Source: Candidatus Terasakiella magnetica (GTDB lineage: Bacteria > Pseudomonadota > Alphaproteobacteria > Rhodospirillales > Terasakiellaceae). From it: a stretch of 64,000 nt of DNA. Positions 34,584 through 43,242 of the stretch are shown here, piece by piece (the first letter of the stretch is position 1; each line of letters starts with the position of its first letter). The DNA is taken from positions 62,001 through 126,000 of the forward strand of contig NZ_FLYE01000003.1 in the NCBI RefSeq assembly GCF_900093605.1, read 5' to 3'. A program made the position numbers and the translations under genes. Below the pieces are notes generated by a model. That model was not told the origin of the DNA, did no database searches, and saw only the letters and a list, made by a program, of their open reading frames with translations.

Positions 34584-35759
34584 ATGATGCGTTATCGCCT
34601 CGGTCAGGACAAACTCACATTAGGGCGCAAAATTCTGGAACTTAACTGGGGTTTTGTCTTTTTGTTGATCATCACGGCCTGTGTGGGTTTTGCCATGCTG
34701 TATTCCGCAGCACCTGCTGACCCCAATGTGGCGGGCTCTGTTGGGAGTTGGAATCCATGGGCCAAGCGGCAACTTATTCGTTTTTGCGGCGGGTTGGTCA
34801 TCATGTTTGTGGTGGCCTTAACCGATATTCGCATCTGGTTGCGCTATTCCTATGTGCTTTATTTTATCGCCCTTGGTCTGTTGATTGGGGTCGAGGTTAA
34901 AGGCTCCATCGGGATGGGCGCGCAGCGTTGGATCAGCCTTGGGTTTTTCCAGTTACAACCCTCAGAATTGATGAAAATCACCATGATTTTGGCCTTGGCG
35001 CGTTATTTTCACGGGCGAAGTCTGGAAGAAATTCAAAGTATTCCATATCTTTTTGTTCCGCTCTTTATGGTGGCGGCACCTTCGGTATTGATCTTGCGCC
35101 AGCCTGATTTGGGTACGACCTTGATGTTGATCTTGGGCAGCGGGGTGATCTTTTTCCTTGCCGGTGTGCGCTTGTGGAAATTTGCCCTTGTAGGCATATC
35201 GGCCTTGGCGGCTATTCCCGTTGCGTGGCAATTCTTACATACTTACCAAAAGAAAAGGGTGCTGACCTTTTTAAACCCGGAAAATGATCCGTTAGGCGCA
35301 GGCTATCATATCATGCAGTCTAAAATCGCTTTTGGATCAGGTGGTATGACGGGGAAAGGCTTTGGCCAAGGTTCGCAAAGTCACTTGAATTTCTTACCGG
35401 AAAAACAGACCGACTTTATCTTTACCATGCTTGCGGAAGAACATGGGCTCATGGGTGGTTTGGCGGTGATGGGGCTTTACTTGCTCTTGTTGATCTATGG
35501 CTATGCCATTGCCATGCGTTCGCGCAATATTTTCGGGCGTCTTGTTGCCCTTGGGGTGGTGACGACCTTCTTCCTTTATATTTTCATTAATATCGGGATG
35601 GTCATGGGCTTGTTACCGGTTGTGGGTGTGCCATTGCCGTTGATTTCTTATGGTGGGACGGTGATGATTTCCATCCTGTTTAGCTTTGGTTTGTTGCTGA
35701 GTGTGTCGGTTCACCGCGATGTGACCATATCGCGCAAAGGCGAACACGAAGAGTTGTAG
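34584..35759 (+). CDS. mrdB: Peptidoglycan glycosyltransferase RodA
   Basis: 391 residues with about ten membrane helices. SEDS signatures: FFQLQPSELMKITMILALAR, RQPDLGTTLMLILGSG, and the loop FLPEKQTDFIFTMLAEEHGL; VPLPLISYGGTVMISILFSF near the end. It polymerises lipid II with PBP2. Two adjacent ATG codons (34584, 34587) are possible starts. It ends the operon, converging on the next gene with a 9-base gap. Confidence 0.96.
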   Translation: MMRYRLGQDKLTLGRKILELNWGFVFLLIITACVGFAMLYSAAPADPNVAGSVGSWNPWAKRQLIRFCGGLVIMFVVALTDIRIWLRYSYVLYFIALGLLIGVEVKGSIGMGAQRWISLGFFQLQPSELMKITMILALARYFHGRSLEEIQSIPYLFVPLFMVAAPSVLILRQPDLGTTLMLILGSGVIFFLAGVRLWKFALVGISALAAIPVAWQFLHTYQKKRVLTFLNPENDPLGAGYHIMQSKIAFGSGGMTGKGFGQGSQSHLNFLPEKQTDFIFTMLAEEHGLMGGLAVMGLYLLLLIYGYAIAMRSRNIFGRLVALGVVTTFFLYIFINIGMVMGLLPVVGVPLPLISYGGTVMISILFSFGLLLSVSVHRDVTISRKGEHEEL

Positions 35760-35768
35760 CGATACTCT

Positions 35769-37469
35769 TTAATGACCCAGTAGTTTTTCAACAGGAACCG
35801 GGATGACTTTTCCCGGTTTGGGCATATCTTTTGCCAATGCAGGACCATTGATAAAACCACTGCCTTCTTGAAGGGCAAGTTGCAGCTCGGTTTTACTGCG
35901 CAAACCCCATGTACAGATATCCATTTTATAGCTCGTCGCAATTTTATTGAGGTTGGCTAACTCGCGATCAAGGTCATGGGTTTGTAGGTTGGAGCTTGCA
36001 AGGTCAGCACTTAAAAACTCTGCTTGGGATTGGGCTTCTTTAATTAAAGAGGGGCTAATATCTACAAGGTCACAGCGTATACCAAAATGGCTAAAGCTGT
36101 CTTGTTGGTTTTTAATGGCCTCAATGAGTTGGCTTGGGGAGGTTGCGGGCGTAATCCCGATAATCTCAATCCAAATAGATTGACGCTGTTTATCATTGAG
36201 TGTGCGCAAGGCCTTAAGGGGGGAGCGTTGCGCCTTAAGGCGCAAGCTGGAAATATGAAACGGCAGGATAATGCGTTTCCCATCTAGTTTTGTGACTTGT
36301 TCAAGATGAAGGGCTGCCTGTTTGGCAACGGCCTTGTCAATGCGGGTAATGGCTTTTTCGTTTCCATCTAGGGGATAGATGTCTTCACCTTGAAAGGTTG
36401 AGCCTTCATTTTGGCGATAGATATAGCCGGCATAGCTGTTGATGGTCTGGTTCTTGGTCTGCCAAGACGGTCTAAAGGCAAGGGCAATGGTGCCAAGTTG
36501 GCGCAAGGTGGTGGGCTGAACAGTTATTTTACTTTTGGTTTGAGCAGGAGGCGTTTTCTTTTTAACGCCAGGAACTTCTTTAGGGCTTTCAGGAGTTGGA
36601 GACAGCCAAGACTGTTCTGTGGTTTTTTCCGGGCTTTCTTTTTCTAAAGGCTCCCATTGTTTTTCTTCTTTTTGTTTCGGTTTATGCTCAATGCTTTCCC
36701 ATTGTTTCTTGTCCTCTTCCTCTTTTTTCTGATGCTCTAAAACTTGCCACTCTTTTTGTTCTTTTTCTTTCTTTTTAAGGACTTGTTCTTCCCATTCACC
36801 TTGGTCTTTTTCAATTTTCACCACTTCATTTTGAACCCAGTCTTTTGATCCTTGTGCGGCTGTGACTTCACTCTTTTTCACATCAACTTGGGCAGGTCCA
36901 TGGGTTTTGGTTTCGCGCACCAACTTGATGGCTTTTTTGGCTTTTTTTACATTAAAACGACCGTTCTTGTTGATGATATCTTCTGGCATAACCTCAGCAA
37001 TAGGGACTTGAACACGTTTTTCACCTGTGAGGTAGCGATCACCCAATAAGCTGCGTCCAATTTCATCAATAATGGTAATGGCGGCGTTATATTCTTCAAC
37101 AGGGTCACCATGATCAATGTGAAAAGCGTAAAATGCGTCTACATGCATATACCCAGTCCCCTTATCGCCACATCTAGTTTTTAAAATGCCTTCACAAACA
37201 GGGGCGACGCTGGCGCGTAATTCTTTGACAATTGCTTTAGAGAAATCACTTGTATCCAGCAGATAGGCTCGCATGCCATGCTTGCCTTGTTGGACATGCA
37301 AAACATCTTCGGCTTTTACCGAGGGTTTTTTGCCGAATTTTTCTTCTTCTTCCAGTTGCTTGGCAAGGTTTTTGGCAAATTCAGCCAAGCCGCCATCATC
37401 GGGCATTTCTTCTTCGGTCTCATTTGACCCAAAGATGCGATCAATTATGGATTGGAAAAAGCTGGTCAT
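35769..37469 (-). CDS. Protein with W-repeat charged linker and degenerate EAL-like domain
   Basis: 566 residues. Residues 1-185 form an unrecognised N-terminal region (KHGMRAYLLDTSDFSKAIVK, then CEGILKTRCGDKGTGYMHV). Residues about 205-310 are a Lys/Glu-rich linker with a repeated W-x-x-(V/I/L/P)-(L/I/E) pattern: KEWQVLEHQ, KQWESIEHK, KQWEPLEKE. Residues about 325-555 follow the outline of an EAL domain: IWIEIIGI for the E-x-T/E strand, SHFGIRCDLVDIS where active enzymes have ALDDFG, and LALQEGSGFINGPALAKDMP for the C-terminal GC-x-Y-x-QG-x-x-x-S-x-P. The catalytic EAL and DDFG residues are missing, so it would bind a partner or c-di-GMP rather than hydrolyse it. EAL assignment is by eye. 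Confidence 0.65.
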   Translation of the reverse strand: MTSFFQSIIDRIFGSNETEEEMPDDGGLAEFAKNLAKQLEEEEKFGKKPSVKAEDVLHVQQGKHGMRAYLLDTSDFSKAIVKELRASVAPVCEGILKTRCGDKGTGYMHVDAFYAFHIDHGDPVEEYNAAITIIDEIGRSLLGDRYLTGEKRVQVPIAEVMPEDIINKNGRFNVKKAKKAIKLVRETKTHGPAQVDVKKSEVTAAQGSKDWVQNEVVKIEKDQGEWEEQVLKKKEKEQKEWQVLEHQKKEEEDKKQWESIEHKPKQKEEKQWEPLEKESPEKTTEQSWLSPTPESPKEVPGVKKKTPPAQTKSKITVQPTTLRQLGTIALAFRPSWQTKNQTINSYAGYIYRQNEGSTFQGEDIYPLDGNEKAITRIDKAVAKQAALHLEQVTKLDGKRIILPFHISSLRLKAQRSPLKALRTLNDKQRQSIWIEIIGITPATSPSQLIEAIKNQQDSFSHFGIRCDLVDISPSLIKEAQSQAEFLSADLASSNLQTHDLDRELANLNKIATSYKMDICTWGLRSKTELQLALQEGSGFINGPALAKDMPKPGKVIPVPVEKLLGH

Positions 37470-37540
37470 TTAATTGCTCTCATTTCTTAAGAGACCTATA
37501 CATAAGTATAATAAACTTTAAAAGAAAGGACTAATTTTTC

Positions 37541-39352
37541 TCAGGCAGAAGGTAAGGTAATGCTGAAGGTTGAACCCTCGCCTTCTTTGGAAATGACATT
37601 GATGGTGCCGTTCATATTTTCAACCATGGCCTTGGAAATGGTCAGGCCAAGCCCTGTTCCCCCTTTGTGGCGTTGATCTGAACTATCGGCTTGAGTGAAC
37701 TTATCAAAGATTTTGTCGCGCATTTCACGTGGGATGCCGCGCCCCGTATCAATGACAGAAATAGCGACTTTCTTGTTGCGCAGATAAGCGCGCACTTTGA
37801 CCGTATCTTTTTCATCGGAAAATTTAATGGCATTGGAGACTAGATTTGCCATGACCTGCATCAACCTGTCTTGGTCAGCGAGTACCTGAAGATCTTCACC
37901 ATTTGTATCACAATGAAGTGAGACGCCGAATTGGTCACCATATGTGCGGTGGTTGTCAATCACGGTATTGAGAAAGCTGTTGATTTGAATGGGCTGGATG
38001 TCTAAATCCATTCGCCCTGATTGCAGCTTATCCATATCTAAAATATCATTGACCAACAGGGTCAGGCGCTCGCAGTTGTTATTGGCGAGTTCCACCAGCT
38101 TTTTAACCTGATCAGAAAGTTCTGAATTGTAGTGGGAATTAAGCAAGCCAATTGCGCCGCGAACAGCGGTGATGGGGGTGCGCAATTCATGAGATACGAT
38201 GGAGGTGAATTCTGATTTCGCCTGTTCGAGCTTTTTAATCTCGGTAATATCGGTATGGGCACCGATCATTCTGATGGCGCGGCCTTCTTCATCGCGCAAG
38301 GCATAGGCACGCACAAGGATAAAGACCGTATGGCCTTTTTTATGGCGAAAACGCTGGATCATTTCAAAACGATCGGTTTTGCCTTGGCAGTGCGCGTCCA
38401 GTTCATTCATGGCTTTGAGGCGGTCTTCTTCAAAAACCAGATTAGCCCAACTGTCAAAACGATTGACGATTTCATCATCAGCATAGCCAAGCTGGGCTTT
38501 CCATTGCGGCGAGAACCAGACTTGGTCTGACACCAGATCCCAATCCCAAATGCCATCGGATGTTGCGCGAAAGGCCATAGAGAGAAGCTCTTCTTTATTG
38601 CGCAGGCTTTTTTGATGGAGACGCTCTTCTGTGACATCCTGAATAATGCCAAACATGCCCTTAATCACCTGATTGGCATCGCGCTCACACACCGCTCGCA
38701 CAATCACACTTCGTCTTTGGGTATCTTCGCGTTTGATGACCAGCTCGGTATTGATCTCGCTGGCATCATTGAGAGCTTGTTGGATTAAGGTCCAAAGCTG
38801 TTTTTGATGGCTGCCGGAAAATGCATCGATAAAATCATCCAGTGTGATTTCTGTTTTATTAGGCCGCCTGCCAAAGATGTTGAAGACCTCTTGGGACCAA
38901 TCAAACAAGCCGGATGCCGTATCTAAATGCCAGTGACCAACCCGTGCGGTCTGTTCTGCCATTTCAAGCAGGTTAAGCTTATAAAGGGTGTGGATTTCAC
39001 TTTGTTTTTTGGCATCAATATTATGACCATTGCCATAAAGCTGCTTGCCTTGGCGCGTGACAGACCAGCTAAACCAAATATATTGTTCGTCACGGTTTTT
39101 ACAGCGACATTCAAAATGCGCAGCCTCACCTGTTTTTAAGCAGTTTGATAAGGCTTTTTCCACGCTCTTAATATCATCACAATGAAGAAGCTCAAGCACA
39201 GTGAGGGACGTAAGTTCCCCTAGGGGCCAGCCCAAACTGTGTGACCAAGATGCACTCGCTTTTTCAAAGCCCATTTGATCATTAAGAATACAAAGCAGGT
39301 CTAATGATGTTTCAAACCAATGATCAAGGCCAACAGATTCTTTTTCTGACAT
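37541..39352 (-). CDS. PAS-domain sensor histidine kinase
   Basis: 603 residues, no membrane segment, so probably cytoplasmic. Three PAS domains precede the kinase: about residues 10-115 (SLDLLCILNDQMGFEKAS), 135-250 (GHWHLDTASGLFDWSQEVF) and 265-380 (ATSDGIWDWDLVSDQVWFSP). The kinase core has the H-box FTSIVSHELRTPITAVRGAI, the N-box VMANLVSNAIKFS, G1 VIDTGRGIPREMRDKIFDKF and G2 GGTGLGLTISKAM. No response regulator is adjacent, so it is an orphan kinase; the signal is unknown. Confidence 0.92.
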   Translation of the reverse strand: MSEKESVGLDHWFETSLDLLCILNDQMGFEKASASWSHSLGWPLGELTSLTVLELLHCDDIKSVEKALSNCLKTGEAAHFECRCKNRDEQYIWFSWSVTRQGKQLYGNGHNIDAKKQSEIHTLYKLNLLEMAEQTARVGHWHLDTASGLFDWSQEVFNIFGRRPNKTEITLDDFIDAFSGSHQKQLWTLIQQALNDASEINTELVIKREDTQRRSVIVRAVCERDANQVIKGMFGIIQDVTEERLHQKSLRNKEELLSMAFRATSDGIWDWDLVSDQVWFSPQWKAQLGYADDEIVNRFDSWANLVFEEDRLKAMNELDAHCQGKTDRFEMIQRFRHKKGHTVFILVRAYALRDEEGRAIRMIGAHTDITEIKKLEQAKSEFTSIVSHELRTPITAVRGAIGLLNSHYNSELSDQVKKLVELANNNCERLTLLVNDILDMDKLQSGRMDLDIQPIQINSFLNTVIDNHRTYGDQFGVSLHCDTNGEDLQVLADQDRLMQVMANLVSNAIKFSDEKDTVKVRAYLRNKKVAISVIDTGRGIPREMRDKIFDKFTQADSSDQRHKGGTGLGLTISKAMVENMNGTINVISKEGEGSTFSITLPSA

Positions 39353-39498
39353 TTTTATCTCTTTAGCACCGTATTTTTTTCTTAAAGATACAGTATTAAT
39401 AACAAAAAAACTATTTATGAGTTTGCACCACGGGTAATCGCTCGGCTACACTGCATTTTAAATAAAAGACGATGTGATAAAAAACTAAAGGAATTCAA

Positions 39499-41205
39499 GT
39501 GGCTGCTTTGGGCATGAAAAAGATTTTTGTGAGTGCACTGATCTGTGCGCCGCTTTTAATGACAGGCTGCACAACAGCAAGTGAGCCAAGCGCAAAGCCA
39601 CTTACGCCGGGGGCATCTTCTTTTTCTGATTATCTTGTGGGGCAATATGCCGTGCGACATCGCCAGATGCGCGATGCAGCAGATTTTCTTTCTTCTGTGA
39701 AATCCAGCGAAGACCTGCCAACCACCTTGGATAATAACCTTGATCGCCAGCTTTTCACCATTTTAGCAGGCGAGGGTCGCATCAGTGAAGCCGCGCAAAT
39801 TGCGAAAAGGCTGAAACAAGACAATCTTATGTCTCATGTGCTTTTGATTGTTGATCATGTGGCACAGGGTCAGATGAAGTCGGCTTATGAACTGGCAGAA
39901 ACACTATCTTCAAAAGGTCTTGGAGCTTACGTTAAGCCGTTGGTCCATGCTTGGTTAATTGCAGGTGAAAAAGGGGTGGATGCGGCGCTTAAATCCATGG
40001 ATGGTTTTAAAGAACAAAAAGGTCTGGAAGCGCTTTATCATCTTCATAGTGGGTTATTAAACCAATATGGGGAGCGTTTTGAAGAGGCGGAAAAACATTA
40101 TAAACTAGCCTCGGTTGGCCCCAATGGCATGTCGCTTCGCCTAGCAGAGCTTTATGGCACATTGTTGGTGAAGCAAAACCGTCTGGCTGAGGCCGAAAAA
40201 GTCTATCAGGACTATTCACTGGCCCATCCCGACTCACTTTATATCCAAGCTATGCGTGATGAATTGGAAAGCGGGGTTCTGGCAACACGCACGGAACTTT
40301 CCATTAAAGATGGGATTGCGGAAACCTTATTTGGCCTGTCTTCATCGCTGCGCTCACACAGTACGCGTCAGGCCGGTTTGATCATGGGGCGTTTGGCGCT
40401 GCATATCAAAGCTGATTTTCCCATTGCGCAGATTTTGGTAGCAGAAATCCTAGAAACGGATGGACGTTTTCTTGATGCCAATGCGGTTTATAACACCATC
40501 CCTAAAACCAACCCATTTTCATGGTCTGCACGTTTGCGCATGGCGCTGAACCTTGATGATATTTCACGCAGTGACGAAGCCATTGATGTTTTAGAAGAGA
40601 TGGTCGCCCAGCATCCTGAACGCCTTGAAGGGTTGATGACCTTGGGCGATGTGTTGCGCCATCGCGACCATTTTGATAAAGCCCAGGCGGTCTATGCCCA
40701 AGCAATTGACCTGATTGGGCAAGGGATTGGGCGCCACCATTGGAACCTGTTTTATTCCCGCGCCATTACGCTAGAGCGTTTAAAACGTTGGGATGAGGCG
40801 GAACCTTTATTTCTAAAAGCCTTAGAGCTGGAACCAAATCAACCTTTTGTGTTGAACTATCTTGGTTATTCATGGATCGAGATTGGGCGCAATATGGATA
40901 AAGCCCAAAAGATGATTGAAGAAGCCGTGGCCCAACGCCCGCGCGATGGCTATATCGTGGATAGTCTGGGCTGGGTTTTATACCGTATCGGCGAGTATGA
41001 AAAAGCCGTTGTTCATTTAGAGCGCGCGGTTGAACTTCAAGCTTCTGATCCTGTCATTAATGATCATCTTGGTGATGCCTATTGGAAGGTGGGGCGCAAT
41101 CGTGAAGCGCGTTTTCAATGGTATCGCGCACGTAGTCTAAACCCTGAAAAAGATGTTCTGGAAAAAATTGAAGAAAAAATCAAAAACGGCCTGATTGAAG
41201 AATGA
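39499..41205 (+). CDS. TPR-repeat lipoprotein
   Basis: 568 residues from a GTG with AAGGAA about 6 bases upstream; the ATG at 39514 is an alternative. The signal peptide ends in the lipobox LLMTGC. The rest is a long solenoid of TPR motifs (AEKHYKLASVGPNGMSLRLA, AEPLFLKALELEPNQPFVLN, YLGYSWIEIGRNMDKAQKMI, AVVHLERAVELQASDPVIND). This architecture is common in alphaproteobacteria in front of ispE, with which it overlaps by 4 bases. Probably an outer-membrane assembly or scaffold protein; the role is not known. Confidence 0.88.
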   Translation: MAALGMKKIFVSALICAPLLMTGCTTASEPSAKPLTPGASSFSDYLVGQYAVRHRQMRDAADFLSSVKSSEDLPTTLDNNLDRQLFTILAGEGRISEAAQIAKRLKQDNLMSHVLLIVDHVAQGQMKSAYELAETLSSKGLGAYVKPLVHAWLIAGEKGVDAALKSMDGFKEQKGLEALYHLHSGLLNQYGERFEEAEKHYKLASVGPNGMSLRLAELYGTLLVKQNRLAEAEKVYQDYSLAHPDSLYIQAMRDELESGVLATRTELSIKDGIAETLFGLSSSLRSHSTRQAGLIMGRLALHIKADFPIAQILVAEILETDGRFLDANAVYNTIPKTNPFSWSARLRMALNLDDISRSDEAIDVLEEMVAQHPERLEGLMTLGDVLRHRDHFDKAQAVYAQAIDLIGQGIGRHHWNLFYSRAITLERLKRWDEAEPLFLKALELEPNQPFVLNYLGYSWIEIGRNMDKAQKMIEEAVAQRPRDGYIVDSLGWVLYRIGEYEKAVVHLERAVELQASDPVINDHLGDAYWKVGRNREARFQWYRARSLNPEKDVLEKIEEKIKNGLIEE

Positions 41206-42056
41206 CCATCACACGTGAGGCATTTGCCAAGGTTAACCTCTATCTACATGTCTGTGGGCGGCGCGATAATGGCTATCATGAGCTTGATAGTCTGATTGTT
41301 TTTGCCCAGACGGGGGATATTTTGAGCTTTGAAGAGGCTGAAGATATCACCTTGGAGGTGAGCGGGCCGATGGCACCTTTTTTGGATGGGGAACCGGCAG
41401 ATAATCTGGTTTTAAAAGCAGCCCATGGTTTGCGTGCTTTAAGCGGCCTTGAAAAAGGCGCGCGTATCACCCTTGATAAAAGACTGCCTGTGGCGGCGGG
41501 AATCGGTGGGGGGTCTGGCGATGGCGCAGCGGCCCTTAAAGGTTTATGCGAACTTTGGCAGATTTTTCCAGACCCAATGGGGCTTGAAGAGCTTGCCTTG
41601 TCCCTTGGCGCAGATGTACCAATCTGTATGAAAGCCCATGCCAACCATGTGGCGGGAATTGGGGAAAAAATCACGCCCTTGCCGCCCTTGCCTGATTGTT
41701 GGATGGTGTTGGTGAACCCCATGGTTGCGGTTTCAACGCCTGCTGTTTTTAAAGCGCGCACAGCTGAGTTTAGCCCTGCGGCCCCCATGGGTGGGGAATA
41801 TGGTTTTGAGGGCTTTATTGAGGCCCTTAAAGAACGCCAGAACGACCTTATGGCCCCGGCTATGGAAATTGCCCCAGAGATCAAACCAGTGTTGGAAGCA
41901 ATATCAGCGCAGCCCGCCTGCCGTTTGTCCAGAATGTCGGGCAGTGGCGCAACTTGCTTTGGTTTGTTTGAGCATGAAGAAGCTGCAAAAGAGGCCTTGG
42001 ACCAATTAAAATCCATCCAGCCTTCATGGTGGGTCTCACTGGGTAAAATAATTTGA
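41202..42056 (+). CDS. ispE: 4-diphosphocytidyl-2-C-methyl-D-erythritol kinase
   Basis: 284 residues. GHMP kinase motifs: AFAKVNLYLHVCGRRDNGYH (substrate), PVAAGIGGGSGDGAAALKGL (ATP loop) and RMSGSGATCFGLFE. It phosphorylates CDP-ME in the MEP isoprenoid pathway. The start ATG overlaps the TPR lipoprotein stop (ATGA). Confidence 0.95.
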   Translation: MTITREAFAKVNLYLHVCGRRDNGYHELDSLIVFAQTGDILSFEEAEDITLEVSGPMAPFLDGEPADNLVLKAAHGLRALSGLEKGARITLDKRLPVAAGIGGGSGDGAAALKGLCELWQIFPDPMGLEELALSLGADVPICMKAHANHVAGIGEKITPLPPLPDCWMVLVNPMVAVSTPAVFKARTAEFSPAAPMGGEYGFEGFIEALKERQNDLMAPAMEIAPEIKPVLEAISAQPACRLSRMSGSGATCFGLFEHEEAAKEALDQLKSIQPSWWVSLGKII

Positions 42057-42075
42057 TTTTTTTTAAATTATCCTC

Positions 42076-42104
42076 TTGCACTTTCGAAAATTAGGTCGTA
42101 TGTT
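42076..42104 (+). promoter_or_regulatory. Promoter of tRNA-Gln
   Basis: TTGCAC (42076-42081), 17-base spacer, TATGTT (42099-42104), placing the start about 10 bases before the tRNA. It overlaps the region just after ispE. Confidence 0.7.
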
Positions 42105-42120
42105 CCGCGCCACCAAGTAA

Positions 42121-42195
42121 TGGGGCATCGCCAAGCGGTAAGGCACTGCTTTTTGGTAGCAGTATTCCCAGGTTCGAATCCTGGTGCCCCAGCCA
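42121..42195 (+). tRNA. tRNA-Gln (anticodon TTG)
   Basis: A complete cloverleaf: acceptor arms TGGGGCA (42121-42127) and TGCCCCA (42185-42191), D-arm with AAGCGGTAAGGC, anticodon stem CTGCT/AGCAG with loop TTTTGGT, T-arm CCAGG-TTCGAAT-CCTGG. Discriminator G at 42192 and a genome-encoded CCA (42193-42195). It has its own promoter and terminator. Confidence 0.97.
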
Positions 42196-42196
42196 A

Positions 42197-42231
42197 AAAA
42201 AGCCGATCGGATTTTCCGGTCGGTTTTTTTG
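42197..42231 (+). terminator. Rho-independent terminator of tRNA-Gln
   Basis: CCGATCGGA pairs with TCCGGTCGG (one G-U) around a TTT loop, followed by a run of seven T. Confidence 0.9.
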
Positions 42232-42407
42232 TTTATTGAGACTTTCCGGGATATTTCCCTTATCTGATGATTTTGGGGGTATGGGAGAGATTTTATAAAA
42301 AAAAGAATCCAAAGCTTGGCAGGGCGTTGCACTTAAGAGTATTATAAATATCACTATAAAAAAGACAGTAGGGTTACATAATATAACCCGTTTCAATGGA
42401 GTTTTTA

Positions 42408-43232
42408 ATGGCCGAACAGGTACCCGTTCAGTTATTGGCAGAGCAAATTTTACATCTGGTGGATTATATCACTAAGATTAAGTCTGAGCTTGCCGCCATT
42501 AAACACCCAAAATCTTCGGTTGATCACTTTAATACGGTGTCCGATCAGCTCAATACGATCTGTGAAACCACCGAAGATGCGACCAACACGATTATGGAGT
42601 CTGCTGAGGATATTCTCAATTCAGTTGAGGACCTAAGCGCAAATGTAAAATATCCAGAGGCGCAAAATTCTTGCAATAATATTCAAGACAGCACCAACAA
42701 GATTTTTGAATCCTGTTCTTTCCATGATTTGACAGGGCAGCGTATTTCTAAAATCGTGCGTATTATGAACAAGCTCGAAGGCACGCTTGATAGCTTGGTT
42801 GAGATTGTTGGGCGCAAAGGGCTGGAAGAAATGCCCGTTGATGAGAATGAAACCATTGAAGATGCCATTGGCATGCGCGATGGCGATATTGCCATGCACG
42901 GGCCCGATGTGGTTGGTCAGGAAGTCTCTCAAGACGATATTGATGCCTTGTTTGGTAATGATGCCGCGCCAGCACCCAATGCTCAGGTCTCACAAGATGC
43001 CATTGATAATCTGTTTGATTCACCCGCTCCTGTTTCGCCACCCGCAAAAGAACCCGCTGCGCCCGCATCTGCTGTCTCTTCTCAAAGTGAAGTTGATGCC
43101 CTGTTTGATGCAGAACCTGCGCCAGCTGCCAAAGAACCTGCACCTAAGCCTAAAGAGCCGAAAAAAGAAGCCGCAGCCCCAGCACCGGGTGGACAAGTTT
43201 CCCAAGACGATATTGATAAGTTATTCGGCTAA
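42408..43232 (+). CDS. cheZ: Chemotaxis phosphatase CheZ with four FliM-like CheY-binding motifs
   Basis: 274 residues from the ATG at 42408, where TGGAG lies 6 bases upstream; an ATG at 42396 has none. The long helical bundle carries the catalytic segment SFHDLTGQRISKIV, with the Asp and Gln (about residues 107 and 111) that match CheZ Asp143/Gln147. After residue 145 comes an Ala/Pro-rich disordered tail holding SQDDIDALF, SQDAIDNLF, SQSEVDALF and SQDDIDKLF. FliM binds phospho-CheY through the same LSQxEIDALL pattern. The protein probably dephosphorylates CheY-P while its tail tethers several CheY-P molecules; the tethering is inference. Confidence 0.87.
   Translation: MAEQVPVQLLAEQILHLVDYITKIKSELAAIKHPKSSVDHFNTVSDQLNTICETTEDATNTIMESAEDILNSVEDLSANVKYPEAQNSCNNIQDSTNKIFESCSFHDLTGQRISKIVRIMNKLEGTLDSLVEIVGRKGLEEMPVDENETIEDAIGMRDGDIAMHGPDVVGQEVSQDDIDALFGNDAAPAPNAQVSQDAIDNLFDSPAPVSPPAKEPAAPASAVSSQSEVDALFDAEPAPAAKEPAPKPKEPKKEAAAPAPGGQVSQDDIDKLFG
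42924..43229 (+). repeat. Four-copy FliM-N-like motif block in the cheZ tail
   Basis: Motif copies lie at about residues 173-183, 194-203, 224-233 and 264-274 of CheZ, separated by Pro/Ala/Lys-rich linkers of increasing length. The motif reads (V)SQ(D/S)(D/A/E)(I/V)D(A/N/K)LF. The last copy is the very C-terminus. Confidence 0.8.
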
Positions 43233-43242
43233 AACCCACGCC

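Noticed and set aside
41276-42016. 246-codon open frame on the minus strand inside ispE
   Set aside because: Antisense shadow; Ser/Pro/Ala-rich composition without motifs, and ispE is complete on the plus strand.
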